Shown here: positions 29,637 to 38,291 of the stretch, one piece after another
Layout: each line of letters starts with the position of its first letter
Position numbering within the stretch: the first letter of the stretch is position 1
Assembly (NCBI RefSeq): GCF_003703975.1
Contig: NZ_QTJY01000013.1
Location: 124,001 to 188,000 of the forward strand
Source of the DNA: Larkinella soli
GTDB taxonomy: Bacteria; Bacteroidota; Bacteroidia; Cytophagales; Spirosomataceae
Length of the DNA: 64,000 nucleotides
Reading direction: 5' to 3'
The notes under the pieces: generated by a model
Seen by the model: only the letters and a program-made list of their open reading frames with translations
Database searches by the model: none
Told to the model about the DNA's origin: nothing
Translations under genes and position numbers: made by a program

Positions 29637-29664
29637 GACAATCAAAAGAATTTTCTGCACCAAC

Positions 29665-30153
29665 GTGATCAGTGTAAACAGCAGAAACCGGCTAAAAACA
29701 AAAGATTCCAAAAGCTTCTTTTCGTTTTTTCTGACCGCACTCCTGGGCGCGTCCGTCAACTTCCTGTCTCAGATATTCTATCGCAAATATTTCAATTTCG
29801 ATACCAGCGTCCTGCTGGGCTATCTGACGGCGACCGTCGTCAGTTTTCTGCCTACGAAAAATTACGCGTTTTCAGCCCGGGGGACCGGAAATACTTATCG
29901 GGAGGCCGTCAAATTTCTGATCATCGCCATCGTCGCCTGGGTCGTTCAGGTGTATGTAGCCGTGGCGACGCTGGACTGGGTAGCCAACCCCCTCTTCCCT
30001 TCCACCAAATTGTTCTGGCGTGAAAAAAGCTCCCACGTCGTCGGCATGGGTTTCAGTTTCCTCGCCAACTACTTCGGACATAAACTGCTGACCTTCCGGA
30101 GCACGGGAATGTATGACCGGCTGCGCTCCCGAAATAACCGCGATACAGAATAA
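29665..30153 (+). CDS. GtrA-like membrane protein
   Basis: A 162-residue protein with four predicted membrane helices (around residues 18-37, 45-62, 83-102 and 125-143), matching the GtrA/DPMS3-like family. Such proteins are thought to flip or help transfer lipid-linked sugars for cell-surface glycans. Family marks include a first helix with FLTALLGASVNFL and the ending NYFGHKLLTFRS, close to the usual N-(Y/F)-x-x-x-(R/K)-x-(W/L)-x-F pattern. The start codon is GTG. No glycosyltransferase is adjacent, so the substrate is unknown. Confidence 0.8.
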   Translation: MISVNSRNRLKTKDSKSFFSFFLTALLGASVNFLSQIFYRKYFNFDTSVLLGYLTATVVSFLPTKNYAFSARGTGNTYREAVKFLIIAIVAWVVQVYVAVATLDWVANPLFPSTKLFWREKSSHVVGMGFSFLANYFGHKLLTFRSTGMYDRLRSRNNRDTE

Positions 30154-30218
30154 TTTCAACCACAAATTGAATTTTACCAACCTGAAGCCATATTTGATTA
30201 ATAATCAGGGCGGTATTA

Positions 30219-30247
30219 TTGGATTTTTTGAGAAAATTGTAATTTTG
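30219..30247 (+). promoter_or_regulatory. Promoter of the small lipoprotein gene
   Basis: TTG at 30219-30221, 18 bases, then TAATTTTG at 30240-30247 (perfect TAnnTTTG). The ATG at 30276 is 28 bases further on. Confidence 0.6.
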
Positions 30248-30275
30248 CTCCCCAAACCTTAAACGCCCCGAAGCA

Positions 30276-30470
30276 ATGAAAAAAGTATTCGCACTCCTGT
30301 TCGTAGGCAGCATGCTGACCTTCGCAGCCTGCCAGAGCAAACCGAAAACGGAAGAAACGACCACGACGACCGATAGCACGGCCGTGTTGTCGTCCGACAG
30401 CGCAGCTACCGACAGCGCCACGGCCGCTCCGGCCGACAGCGCAGCGGCTACGGCTGACTCGACGAAGTAA
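30276..30470 (+). CDS. Small Ser/Thr/Ala/Asp-rich lipoprotein
   Basis: A 64-residue predicted lipoprotein. The signal MKKVFALLFVGSMLTFAAC has a lipobox ending at Cys19. The mature 45 residues are low complexity: a Thr run (TTTTT) and several DSA/ADS units, with acidic and small residues and no aromatic residue. This composition predicts a disordered surface or periplasmic tail. It has its own promoter and terminator, so it is a genuine monocistronic gene. I do not recognise a function; abundant small lipoproteins of this kind are common in Bacteroidota. Confidence 0.8.
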   Translation: MKKVFALLFVGSMLTFAACQSKPKTEETTTTTDSTAVLSSDSAATDSATAAPADSAAATADSTK

Positions 30471-30496
30471 TCAGGCGACTGATAAAGTCCTGACGG

Positions 30497-30527
30497 AAAA
30501 GCTCTATCTTTACGATAGGGCTTTTTT
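30497..30527 (+). terminator. Terminator of the small lipoprotein gene
   Basis: GCTCTATC / GATAGGGC stem (30501-30508 / 30514-30521, one G-U pair), with a 5-base loop, preceded by AAAA and followed by six T. Confidence 0.88.
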
Positions 30528-30544
30528 GTTGGCCCGCCTGCCGA

Positions 30545-31144
30545 ATGGACAGTTACCGCATTCTTGAAAAACATATCCCGGAAGCCGCCGTAGCGTACTG
30601 TACCGATCTCTGGAAGAAGTACCCGTTTGCCTTCCGGGTCACCCGTCCGCGACGGACCAAACTGGGCGACTTCCGGGCCGAACCCGGAAAAGGGTTTACC
30701 ATCACCGTCAATGACAATCTGAATCCCAGTGCCTTCCTGATTACCTATCTGCACGAAGTGGCTCACCTGATCGTCTTCCGGCAGTACCGCCGGCGGGGCG
30801 CTCCGCACGGCAGCCTCTGGCAGAGAACCTTCCGGGAGGTGATGCAGCCGATTCTGCACGAAGGGGTCTTTCCGGCTTCCGTGCTGGAACCCCTCCGGGA
30901 TTACCTGACCAACCCCGCTGCCTCGACCGGAGCGCATTCGGCCCTGACCCACGCGCTGCGGCAGCTGGACGCCCGCCCGACCGGCCAGAAACTGCTGATC
31001 GAAGTGCCGGAGGGTGAGACCTTTCGCTTTCTGCAAAAAGACTATGTCCGGGGCATGAAACGCCGGACCCGCGTCGTTTGTACGGAGAAGAGTAGTGGAT
31101 TGAAAGTTTCGATTTGGGCACATGTTTGGGTGGAGAATACGTAA
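30545..31144 (+). CDS. SprT-like zinc metallopeptidase-family protein
   Basis: A 199-residue protein with the SprT-like zinc motif HEVAH (residues 70-74) inside ITYLHEVAHLIVF and a downstream GAPHGSLWQRTFREVM segment, whose His is the probable third ligand, as in SprT/Spartan. The C-terminal part lacks the four-Cys zinc ribbon of canonical SprT. The substrate is unknown; Spartan relatives cut DNA-protein crosslinks, but that should not be assumed here. Its end overlaps the start of porU by 23 bases, so the two are probably cotranscribed. Confidence 0.83.
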   Translation: MDSYRILEKHIPEAAVAYCTDLWKKYPFAFRVTRPRRTKLGDFRAEPGKGFTITVNDNLNPSAFLITYLHEVAHLIVFRQYRRRGAPHGSLWQRTFREVMQPILHEGVFPASVLEPLRDYLTNPAASTGAHSALTHALRQLDARPTGQKLLIEVPEGETFRFLQKDYVRGMKRRTRVVCTEKSSGLKVSIWAHVWVENT

Positions 31145-34100
31145 AAACAGTCGGCGGCTGCTGATGGTCCTCATCAGCCTGAGCGGGTTCCTGAGTGGAA
31201 AAGCGCAGCGGCCGTCCTCCGTCCTTGCCGAAGGGACCTGGTTCAAAATTGGGGTGACCCGAACCGGGGTCTACAAACTCGATGCGGCTTTTTTCGCCCG
31301 AAACGGCATCGCTCTTTCGGGCGTCGATCCGCGAACCATCCGGATGTTCGGGAACGGGGGTACTCCGCTTCCTCAGGCCAACGACCGGCCCCGGCCCCAG
31401 GACCTGGCCGAAAACGCCGTCTGGGTGACCGGTGAAACCGACGGCCGGTTCGACACCGGCGATGTCGTGTACTTCCTGGCCGAAAGTCCGCACGCCATCC
31501 GGTATGACTCGACGGCCGGGCGGCTGACGCACGAAACCAACCCTTATTCCGACACGACCTTCTACTTTCTGAACATCGGGCTGAAAACCGGAAAGCGGAT
31601 CGCCACGAGTACCTTCACGGCCCCGGCGGCACCGGTCCTGACTACGTTCGACGACTATGCGTTCTATCAGGCGGGCAAAGACCTCACCAACCTGGTCAAA
31701 TCCGGCCGTGACTGGCTGGAATATCTCGGTGCCGGCATCGACAAAGTGCTCTCGTTCAGTCTGCCGGGTATCGTTCCGAACACGCCGGCGCTGGTTACCT
31801 CCGACGTGGTGGGCCGGTCTACCACCGCCGGGCGGTTTCAGCTGAAATGGGGAACGCAGACCGTCGGTACGCAGGAGATTGAAAGCGTCAGTGATTATAT
31901 CTACGACCGCAAAGGCCGCCGGAGCCTGCAAACCTTTACGCTCACCACCGCCCCGGTCGAGAACCCGGCCCGCCTGACGCTCAGCTATGACCGAACCGGA
32001 CAGGGTTACCTCCGATCCATCGCCGTTCAGACCCGGCGGGACCTCCGGCGGTATGAAGACCAGACGGTTTTCCGGTCGCTGGCCGCCCTGCGGCTTCCCG
32101 CGGTTCGATATACCATCCGGCAAGCCGACGCAGCGATGCAGGTCTGGGACATTACCGACCGCCGGCAACCGGTCGGCCTGCCCGTTACCCTCAACGCCGG
32201 CCAGGAAGGCACCGTGGCGGCACAGGGCGGAAGCTACCGCGAATACCTGATCTTTTCCCCCCAGCAGGCCTATGAGCCGGAATCCGTCCTAAAAATCGTA
32301 AACCAGAACCTGCGGGCGCAGCCTGCTCCGAACCTGCTGATCGTAACGCCGGATGCCTGGCGGGATCAGGCCCAGCGCCTGGCTGATCTTCGCCGAAAGA
32401 AAGACGGGTTGGAAGTACTGGTGGTCAGCTCGAGGGAAGTTTACAATGAATTTGCCTCCGGTCAGCCCGACCCGACGGCCATCCGGGATCTGGCGCGGTA
32501 TTATTACCGGCAGAGTTCCGGCCAGCTCAACTACCTGCTGCTTTTTGGCGATGCGAGCTACGACTACAGGAATGCCATGAAGCTGCTGACGCAGGGCCAG
32601 CAGGCGGCTTTGATTCCAACCTACGAAAGTCGGGAATCCCTGCACCCGGTCCTGAGCTTCAGCTCGGACGACTATTTCGGCTTTATGGAAGCGAAAGAGG
32701 GCGAGTGGGCGGAGGATTTTTCCGGCGATCATACGCTGGATCTCGGCGTGGGCCGGCTGCCGGTCAACACAGCGGTGGAGGCCCGGGCGCTGGTCGACAA
32801 GCTGATCCGGTATGCTGAAACCGGCCGGCTCCCCGGTGACTGGCGGACCCGCATCACCTTCGTGGCCGACGACGGCGATCGTGATTTTCCGAATATTCAC
32901 CAGACCGATGCCGACAAACTGGCCCGGCAGCTGGCGGCTTCCCGACCGGCTTTCCGGATTGAAAAACTGTATCTCGACCGCTTCCCGCAGGAGTCCGGCC
33001 CGGCCGGTCAGAAAGCGCCGGCCGTCAACGAGGCCATCCGGAAAGCCCTGAACGACGGGCGGCTGATCGTGAATTATACGGGCCACGGCGGAGAGTCGGG
33101 GTGGGCTGAGGAGCAGGTGGTGACGCTTCAGGATATTCTGGCCTGGTCCAACCGCCCGTTGCCGCTGCTCGTGACGGCTACCTGCCAGTTCGGGCGCTAC
33201 GACGATCCCGCGCAGACCTCGGGGGCGGAGCTGGCCCTGCTGAACGCCCGCGGAGGCAGTATCGCCCTGCTGACGACGGCCCGCCCGGTGTACGCCAGCA
33301 CGAACTACCTGCTGAACCGGGCCTTCTACGACGCGCTGGCCGGAACCACGGCCGACGGCGCCCCCCGCCTGGGCGACCTGATGCGTCTGACGAAAAACGG
33401 GAGTCTCAGCGGCAGCCTGAACCGAAATTTCACGCTGCTGGGGGATCCCTCGATGCAGTTGGCCTACCCGGAAGCAAAAGTCGTGCTGACCCGCATCAAT
33501 GGAAAAGCCGCCGGCCGGGATACGCTGAAGGCGCTCGAAACCGTCCGGCTGGAAGGCGAAATTCAACAGAAAGGACAGCGCCTGGACGGCTTTACCGGAC
33601 AAGTGAAGATCACACTGTTCGACAAGACGGACACCGTGAATACGCGCGGAACCGAATTTAGTCCGCCGATGGCCTACACCGAATACCGCAGTCCGCTGTA
33701 TACCGGACAGGCCAGCGTCCGGAACGGGCGGTTTTCCCTGGCGTTCGTCCTGCCGAAAGACATCGACTACCGGACGGGCAGCGGAAAGCTGTTCGCCTAC
33801 GCCCTCCGGTCGGATAGTTTACTGGAAGCGGCCGGCAGTTACGACAGCCTGCAAATCGGCGGCAGCGCCCCGAACCCGGTGGCCGACGGCAGGGGACCCG
33901 ACATCCGGCTTTTCATCAACGATACGACCTTTACGGACGGCGGAACGGTTTCCGGGCCGGGCGTTACCCTGATTGCCCGGCTGAGCGATGAGAATGGCAT
34001 CAATATTGCGAGTAACAGCATTGGTCATGAATTGACCCTGATACTCAACGATAATTCACCAATACCCTTGAATGATTTCTTTGTTCCTGAACGCGATGAC

Positions 34101-34547
34101 CATCGCCGGGGAACGGTTCGCTATACCTGGCCGAAGTTGCCGCCCGGTTCGTATACCGTAAACGTAAAAGCCTGGGATACCTACAATAATCCTACTACTG
34201 CTGCGTTGAATTTTGTAGTTTCCGGACAACCGTCCCTGTCTATTCAGACGGTACAGGTAGCACCCAATCCATTTCAGGAAAAAGCAACGTTCCGGGTACG
34301 GCATAACCGCCCCGGTGATGATCTGACGCTGACGCTGACGGTCGCCGACCTCAGTGGCCGGACGGTTTCCCAACAGACGATCGAATGTGCGGGCTGTGAC
34401 GAAACCCTGCCGGAATTTGGCTGGAACGGAAGCATGACGAGCGGGGCCCCGGTTGACCGGGGGCTTTACGTCTACCGGCTTTTGTTACATTCCCGGACGG
34501 ACGGCTCAAGTGTAACCAATTCGGGCAAATTGCTCTATCTAAGGTAG
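31122..34547 (+). CDS. porU: Type IX secretion system sortase PorU (C25-family)
   Basis: Outer-membrane sortase that removes the C-terminal signal of type IX secreted proteins and attaches them to the cell surface. The 1141-residue protein has a signal peptide (about 1-28), an N-terminal beta region, then a gingipain-like caspase fold with catalytic His655 (NYTGHGG) and Cys688 (TATCQFG). Beta domains follow, and the C-terminal 95 residues from APNPF on resemble a type IX CTD/FlgD-type fold. The start at 31122 overlaps the SprT-like gene. porV follows directly, the usual Bacteroidota pairing. Codon usage becomes noticeably more AT-rich around 33990-34260. Confidence 0.93.
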   Translation: MFGWRIRKNSRRLLMVLISLSGFLSGKAQRPSSVLAEGTWFKIGVTRTGVYKLDAAFFARNGIALSGVDPRTIRMFGNGGTPLPQANDRPRPQDLAENAVWVTGETDGRFDTGDVVYFLAESPHAIRYDSTAGRLTHETNPYSDTTFYFLNIGLKTGKRIATSTFTAPAAPVLTTFDDYAFYQAGKDLTNLVKSGRDWLEYLGAGIDKVLSFSLPGIVPNTPALVTSDVVGRSTTAGRFQLKWGTQTVGTQEIESVSDYIYDRKGRRSLQTFTLTTAPVENPARLTLSYDRTGQGYLRSIAVQTRRDLRRYEDQTVFRSLAALRLPAVRYTIRQADAAMQVWDITDRRQPVGLPVTLNAGQEGTVAAQGGSYREYLIFSPQQAYEPESVLKIVNQNLRAQPAPNLLIVTPDAWRDQAQRLADLRRKKDGLEVLVVSSREVYNEFASGQPDPTAIRDLARYYYRQSSGQLNYLLLFGDASYDYRNAMKLLTQGQQAALIPTYESRESLHPVLSFSSDDYFGFMEAKEGEWAEDFSGDHTLDLGVGRLPVNTAVEARALVDKLIRYAETGRLPGDWRTRITFVADDGDRDFPNIHQTDADKLARQLAASRPAFRIEKLYLDRFPQESGPAGQKAPAVNEAIRKALNDGRLIVNYTGHGGESGWAEEQVVTLQDILAWSNRPLPLLVTATCQFGRYDDPAQTSGAELALLNARGGSIALLTTARPVYASTNYLLNRAFYDALAGTTADGAPRLGDLMRLTKNGSLSGSLNRNFTLLGDPSMQLAYPEAKVVLTRINGKAAGRDTLKALETVRLEGEIQQKGQRLDGFTGQVKITLFDKTDTVNTRGTEFSPPMAYTEYRSPLYTGQASVRNGRFSLAFVLPKDIDYRTGSGKLFAYALRSDSLLEAAGSYDSLQIGGSAPNPVADGRGPDIRLFINDTTFTDGGTVSGPGVTLIARLSDENGINIASNSIGHELTLILNDNSPIPLNDFFVPERDDHRRGTVRYTWPKLPPGSYTVNVKAWDTYNNPTTAALNFVVSGQPSLSIQTVQVAPNPFQEKATFRVRHNRPGDDLTLTLTVADLSGRTVSQQTIECAGCDETLPEFGWNGSMTSGAPVDRGLYVYRLLLHSRTDGSSVTNSGKLLYLR

Positions 34548-34596
34548 TTATAAAATTTATTCAAAGGGTAGCTTTTATATTCTTACTTAAACAACT

Positions 34597-34604
34597 TAAA
34601 TTTG
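34597..34604 (+). promoter_or_regulatory. -7 promoter element of porV
   Basis: TAAATTTG is a perfect TAnnTTTG match in the AT-rich 80-base gap after porU; a TTA 19 bases upstream is a weak -33. porV may thus be transcribed both with porU and alone. Confidence 0.5.
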
Positions 34605-34662
34605 GCGTTCTCTTTGCGGTTAACCGGTGAACGCACCAATTCGGGAGTTAATTGACCTCATT

Positions 34663-35919
34663 ATGACACGTACCTTATCGTCTCTTTGTTTACTTGGTTG
34701 CCTTACACTGTTTCTTTCCCCCTTTGCCAAAGGTCAGGTGAATCCGGTGCTGATGGGGCAGGATACTGCCGCCTACCGGATTCCGCAGACGGCCCTGCCG
34801 TTTCTGAACTTTTCTCCGGATGCCCGGAGTGCCGGACTGGGGGAAGCCGGTGTGGCGCTGAGTCCTGATGCAAATGCCGTTTTCTGGAACCCGTCCAAGC
34901 TGGTGTTTGCTCAGAAAGATCAGGGCGTTGCGCTGTCGTACACGCCCTGGCTGCGGAGCATCGGTGTAGACGATATGTATTTCACGTTTTTATCCGGATA
35001 CAAGAAGGTAAGCAAGAACGACGTCCTCGGCCTTTCCCTCCTGTATTTCGATATGGGTACCATCGATTTTACGACGATTCTGGGCCAGCCGGCCGGCTCT
35101 TTCAACTCGAAGGAATATGCCGTAACGGCTTCCTATTCCCGCCGTCTGTTTCAGAACTTTTCGATGGGCGTCAACCTGCGGTATATAAACTCGAACCTTT
35201 CGGGCAATTACGCCGTCAACGGCCAGTCCCTGAAACCGGCTTCGACGGCTTCGGTCGACATCAGTGCCTTCTACCAGAACGAAGTCCGCGACGAAATTAC
35301 CGGCAAAGGGCTGAAATGGGCCTTCGGGGGGATCATCTCCAACATCGGCGGAAAAGTTTCCTACGGAACCAGCGAACGTTCACCGATTCCGACCAACCTG
35401 AAGCTCGGAACCAACCTGACGCTCTTTACCGACAAATACAACAGCTTCAATTTCCTGTTCGACCTGAACAAGCTGATGGTTCCGACCCCGCCGGTATACA
35501 AAACCGTCGGCGGCCAGGTGCAATATGACCAAAACGGCAACCCGCTGATTCTGAAAGGCAAAAACCCGAACCGGGGAACGCTGGGCTCAATATTCGGCTC
35601 CTTTGCCGATGCCCCGGACGGTTTCTCGGAAGAAGTGAAGGAAATCAACATTTCGACCGGTATCGAATACTGGTATAACGAGCAGTTTGCCGCCCGCTTC
35701 GGTTACTACCACGAACCCCGGGTGAAAGGGGACCGGAAATTCTTCACGACGGGGCTCGGCATTCGTCTTCAGCAGAAATACGGGATCGACTTCTCCTACC
35801 TGATTCCGGTCACCCAGGGCAGCCCGCTGGCGCAGACCTTCCGGATTTCGCTGATCATCGACCTGGATAAAAAATCACGGTCGGCCGAAGATGTCGAGGA
35901 AAACGAGAATCTTGAATAA
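34663..35919 (+). CDS. porV: Type IX secretion system outer-membrane protein PorV
   Basis: FadL-like 14-strand outer-membrane shuttle that carries cargo from the SprA translocon to PorU. The 418-residue form starts with the signal peptide MTRTLSSLCLLGCLTLFLSP; a Met 12 codons upstream (34627) is possible, but its extra residues precede the signal. The mature N-terminus contains ALPFLNFSPDARSAGLGEAG and DANAVFWNPSKL, the hallmark of PorV/PorQ proteins. The barrel ends with alternating hydrophobic strands and an acidic tail. It follows porU by about 115 bases. Confidence 0.93.
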   Translation: MTRTLSSLCLLGCLTLFLSPFAKGQVNPVLMGQDTAAYRIPQTALPFLNFSPDARSAGLGEAGVALSPDANAVFWNPSKLVFAQKDQGVALSYTPWLRSIGVDDMYFTFLSGYKKVSKNDVLGLSLLYFDMGTIDFTTILGQPAGSFNSKEYAVTASYSRRLFQNFSMGVNLRYINSNLSGNYAVNGQSLKPASTASVDISAFYQNEVRDEITGKGLKWAFGGIISNIGGKVSYGTSERSPIPTNLKLGTNLTLFTDKYNSFNFLFDLNKLMVPTPPVYKTVGGQVQYDQNGNPLILKGKNPNRGTLGSIFGSFADAPDGFSEEVKEINISTGIEYWYNEQFAARFGYYHEPRVKGDRKFFTTGLGIRLQQKYGIDFSYLIPVTQGSPLAQTFRISLIIDLDKKSRSAEDVEENENLE

Positions 35920-35940
35920 TTAAATTTGGTTTGTTAACGG

Positions 35941-35976
35941 CAAATGGCATTTCTTCGGAAGTGCCATTTGTTTTTG
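35941..35976 (+). terminator. Terminator after porV
   Basis: Stem CAAATGGCA / TGCCATTTG (35941-35949 / 35962-35970) continues inward through a wobble pair and TTC/GAA to a TTCG tetraloop, then a GTTTTTG tract follows. It lies 21 bases after the porV stop. Confidence 0.85.
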
Positions 35977-35999
35977 TGCATATACTCCCCTGCCAACCT

Positions 36000-37283
36000 A
36001 TGGAAACGCTTAACCGCTCGATTGCTCCGGAATTTAAAAAGGTAGAAGAAGTCCGGGTGCCGGCCATCTCGTCACTGACCCTGCCCAACGGCCAGCCCCT
36101 GTACTGGATCAACGCCGGGCAGCAGCCCGTCATCCGGCTTGAAATCATATTCGATGCCGGCGCCTGGTATGAACCGCTGCCGGGCGTATCGAACCTGACC
36201 CTCAAGATGCTGGCCGAAGGGACCCGCGCACGCTCATCGGCGGAAATCAGCGAATACCTCGACCGCTACGGCGCTTTTCTGGAACAGCACAGCGGCACGG
36301 ATCGGGCCAGCCTGACCATCTACAGCCTGGCGAAACATCTGGGCGCCATCCTGCCGCTGGTGCAGGAGATGCTGACCGATTCGATCATTCCGGAAAAAGA
36401 ACTGAACAATCAGAAAAACATCACGCTCCAGAACCTCCGGGTCAACCTCGAAAAGAACAACTATGTGGCCGGGCAACTGATTCGGGAAAAGGTTTTCGGA
36501 AAAAGCCACCCTTACAGCCATAGCCAGAAACCGGAAACGCTGGAAGCTATCCACCGGGAAACCATTGAAACGCTGTATGACCATCGGATCCGGAACCGGC
36601 CGTTCCGGATCGTGCTGGCCGGTCATGTGACGGAAGTCGAACTGGCCCTGGTCGAACGGTATTTCGGGCATCAGCCGGTGGAGATTCCCCTGTCATCGGA
36701 CGGAACGGCCGTTCAGCCGCTCAGCGAAACGGAGCCGGTGCTGGTCGATAAAAAAGACAGTCTCCAGTCGTCGATCCGGCTCGGGCGGCAGCTGTTCACC
36801 CGGACGCACCCGGATTACTTCCCCATGCTGGTGCTGAATGAGGTGCTGGGCGGATATTTCGGCTCGCGGCTCATGAAGAACATCCGGGAGGAAAAGGGCC
36901 TCACTTACGGGATCTGGTCGAATGTTTCGACGTTCCCACGGGCGGGCTACCTGATCATCGGCACGGACGTGAAACGGGAATTTACGCAACTGACCCTCGA
37001 CGAAACCTGGAAGGAAATCCGGCTTCTGCGCGATCAGCCGGTCCCGGCCGGGGAGCTGCAAACGGTGAAAAACTACATGGCGGGTTCGTATGTCGGGTCG
37101 CTCAATACACCTTTTGAAATTGCGGATCGTTACAAAAGCATTCTTTTCGACGGTGTCTCCACGGATTTCATCAGCTCCTACATCGAACGCATCCGGGCCG
37201 TCACGGCCGACCATGTGCAGGAGATGGCGAACCGGTATCTGACGGACGGCTCGCTGATTGAAGTCGTGGTTGGAGGGAAATGA
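36000..37283 (+). CDS. M16-family (insulinase-like) protein without the zinc motif
   Basis: A 427-residue single M16 repeat pair (two about 210-residue halves). The family zinc motif HxxEH should fall at residues 65-69 but reads NLTLK, although the flanking LAEGT (71-75) aligns well with the usual MLFKGT. The second-half substrate-binding element LMKNIREEKGLTYGIWS (R...Y) is intact. This is the pattern of the non-catalytic partner in heterodimeric M16B peptidases, whose active partner is normally adjacent but is not in this window. The start is the Met after the porV terminator; the in-frame upstream codons would run through that hairpin. Confidence 0.85.
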   Translation: METLNRSIAPEFKKVEEVRVPAISSLTLPNGQPLYWINAGQQPVIRLEIIFDAGAWYEPLPGVSNLTLKMLAEGTRARSSAEISEYLDRYGAFLEQHSGTDRASLTIYSLAKHLGAILPLVQEMLTDSIIPEKELNNQKNITLQNLRVNLEKNNYVAGQLIREKVFGKSHPYSHSQKPETLEAIHRETIETLYDHRIRNRPFRIVLAGHVTEVELALVERYFGHQPVEIPLSSDGTAVQPLSETEPVLVDKKDSLQSSIRLGRQLFTRTHPDYFPMLVLNEVLGGYFGSRLMKNIREEKGLTYGIWSNVSTFPRAGYLIIGTDVKREFTQLTLDETWKEIRLLRDQPVPAGELQTVKNYMAGSYVGSLNTPFEIADRYKSILFDGVSTDFISSYIERIRAVTADHVQEMANRYLTDGSLIEVVVGGK

Positions 37284-37305
37284 ATTTTTCAGCCCTCCAC
37301 CGCCT

Positions 37306-38223
37306 TTACTGCAACTCGAACGCCGAAAGCTGCACGAATTTAAGTACCCGGTCGTTGATTTCTTCCGTCGTCAGGTTGAACAGCCGTTCGGCCCCGAATT
37401 TTTCGACGCAGAACGACGCCATGGCCGATCCGTAGATGATGCCGCGCTTCATGTTGTTGAACGAGACGTCGCCGGTGCTGGCCAGGTAGCCGATGAACCC
37501 GCCCGCGAACGTATCGCCGGCACCGGTCGGATCGAAGACTTCTTCCAGCGGCAGGGCCGGAGCGAAAAAGATGCTGTCCGCATGAAACAGCAGGGCGCCA
37601 TGTTCTCCCTTTTTGATGATGACGGTTTTCGGGCCCATCGTCTGGATTTTGGCAGCGGCTTTCACCAGGGCGTATTCACCGGAAAGCTGGCGGGCCTCCT
37701 CGTCGTTGATCGTAATGACGTCGACCCGTTTCAGTACCTCCAGCAGGTCGTCCCAGGCCGAATCCATCCAGAAGTTCATGGTATCGAGCATGATCAGCTT
37801 CGGCCGCCGGGGCAACCGTTCGATGACCGTCTTCTGAATGGAAGGGGCGGTATTGCCCAGCATCAGAAACTCCGACTGGTGGTAGGCCGGCGGAACGACG
37901 GGGTCGAAGTCGGCCATGACATTGAGCTGCACCTCGACGGTATCCCGCGTGTTCATGTCGTTGTGGTACTTCCCCGACCAGAAAAACGTTTTTCCTCCCC
38001 GGCGGACCTCCAGCCCGTCGGTATTGACGCCATGGTCTTTCAGAATATCGATCATTTCCCGGGGAAAGTCGTCACCGACCACGGCCACCAGGTTGTTTTC
38101 TTTCGTAAAGTAGGAGGCCGACAGGGTAATGTACGTGGCGGCTCCTCCGATGATCTTATCGGTTTTTCCGAATGGGGTTTCCAGCGCATCGAAAGCCACT
38201 GAACCGACGGTTAACAGACTCAT
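37306..38223 (-). CDS. PfkB-family carbohydrate/nucleoside kinase
   Basis: Ribokinase-fold kinase (305 aa). The N-terminal GGAATYITLSAS segment contributes substrate binding, and the C-terminal PfkB signature DPTGAGDTFAGG (residues 231-242) holds the catalytic Asp237 and the anion hole. The closest-looking group is the 'sugar kinase' set related to adenosine kinase/ribokinase; the true substrate cannot be read from sequence. It lies 68 bases downstream of the GNAT-like gene on the same strand. Confidence 0.85.
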   Translation of the reverse strand: MSLLTVGSVAFDALETPFGKTDKIIGGAATYITLSASYFTKENNLVAVVGDDFPREMIDILKDHGVNTDGLEVRRGGKTFFWSGKYHNDMNTRDTVEVQLNVMADFDPVVPPAYHQSEFLMLGNTAPSIQKTVIERLPRRPKLIMLDTMNFWMDSAWDDLLEVLKRVDVITINDEEARQLSGEYALVKAAAKIQTMGPKTVIIKKGEHGALLFHADSIFFAPALPLEEVFDPTGAGDTFAGGFIGYLASTGDVSFNNMKRGIIYGSAMASFCVEKFGAERLFNLTTEEINDRVLKFVQLSAFELQ

Positions 38224-38291
38224 ACCGAGCTTCGTGAATTAAGTGTAATTGAATGATAAAAATGTTTTGGGGCCTCTGATGCGGCTCCGTT

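Noticed and set aside
35921-35928. TAAATTTG as promoter of the M16-like gene
   Set aside because: It lies upstream of the strong porV terminator hairpin, so a transcript from it would be stopped before the gene.
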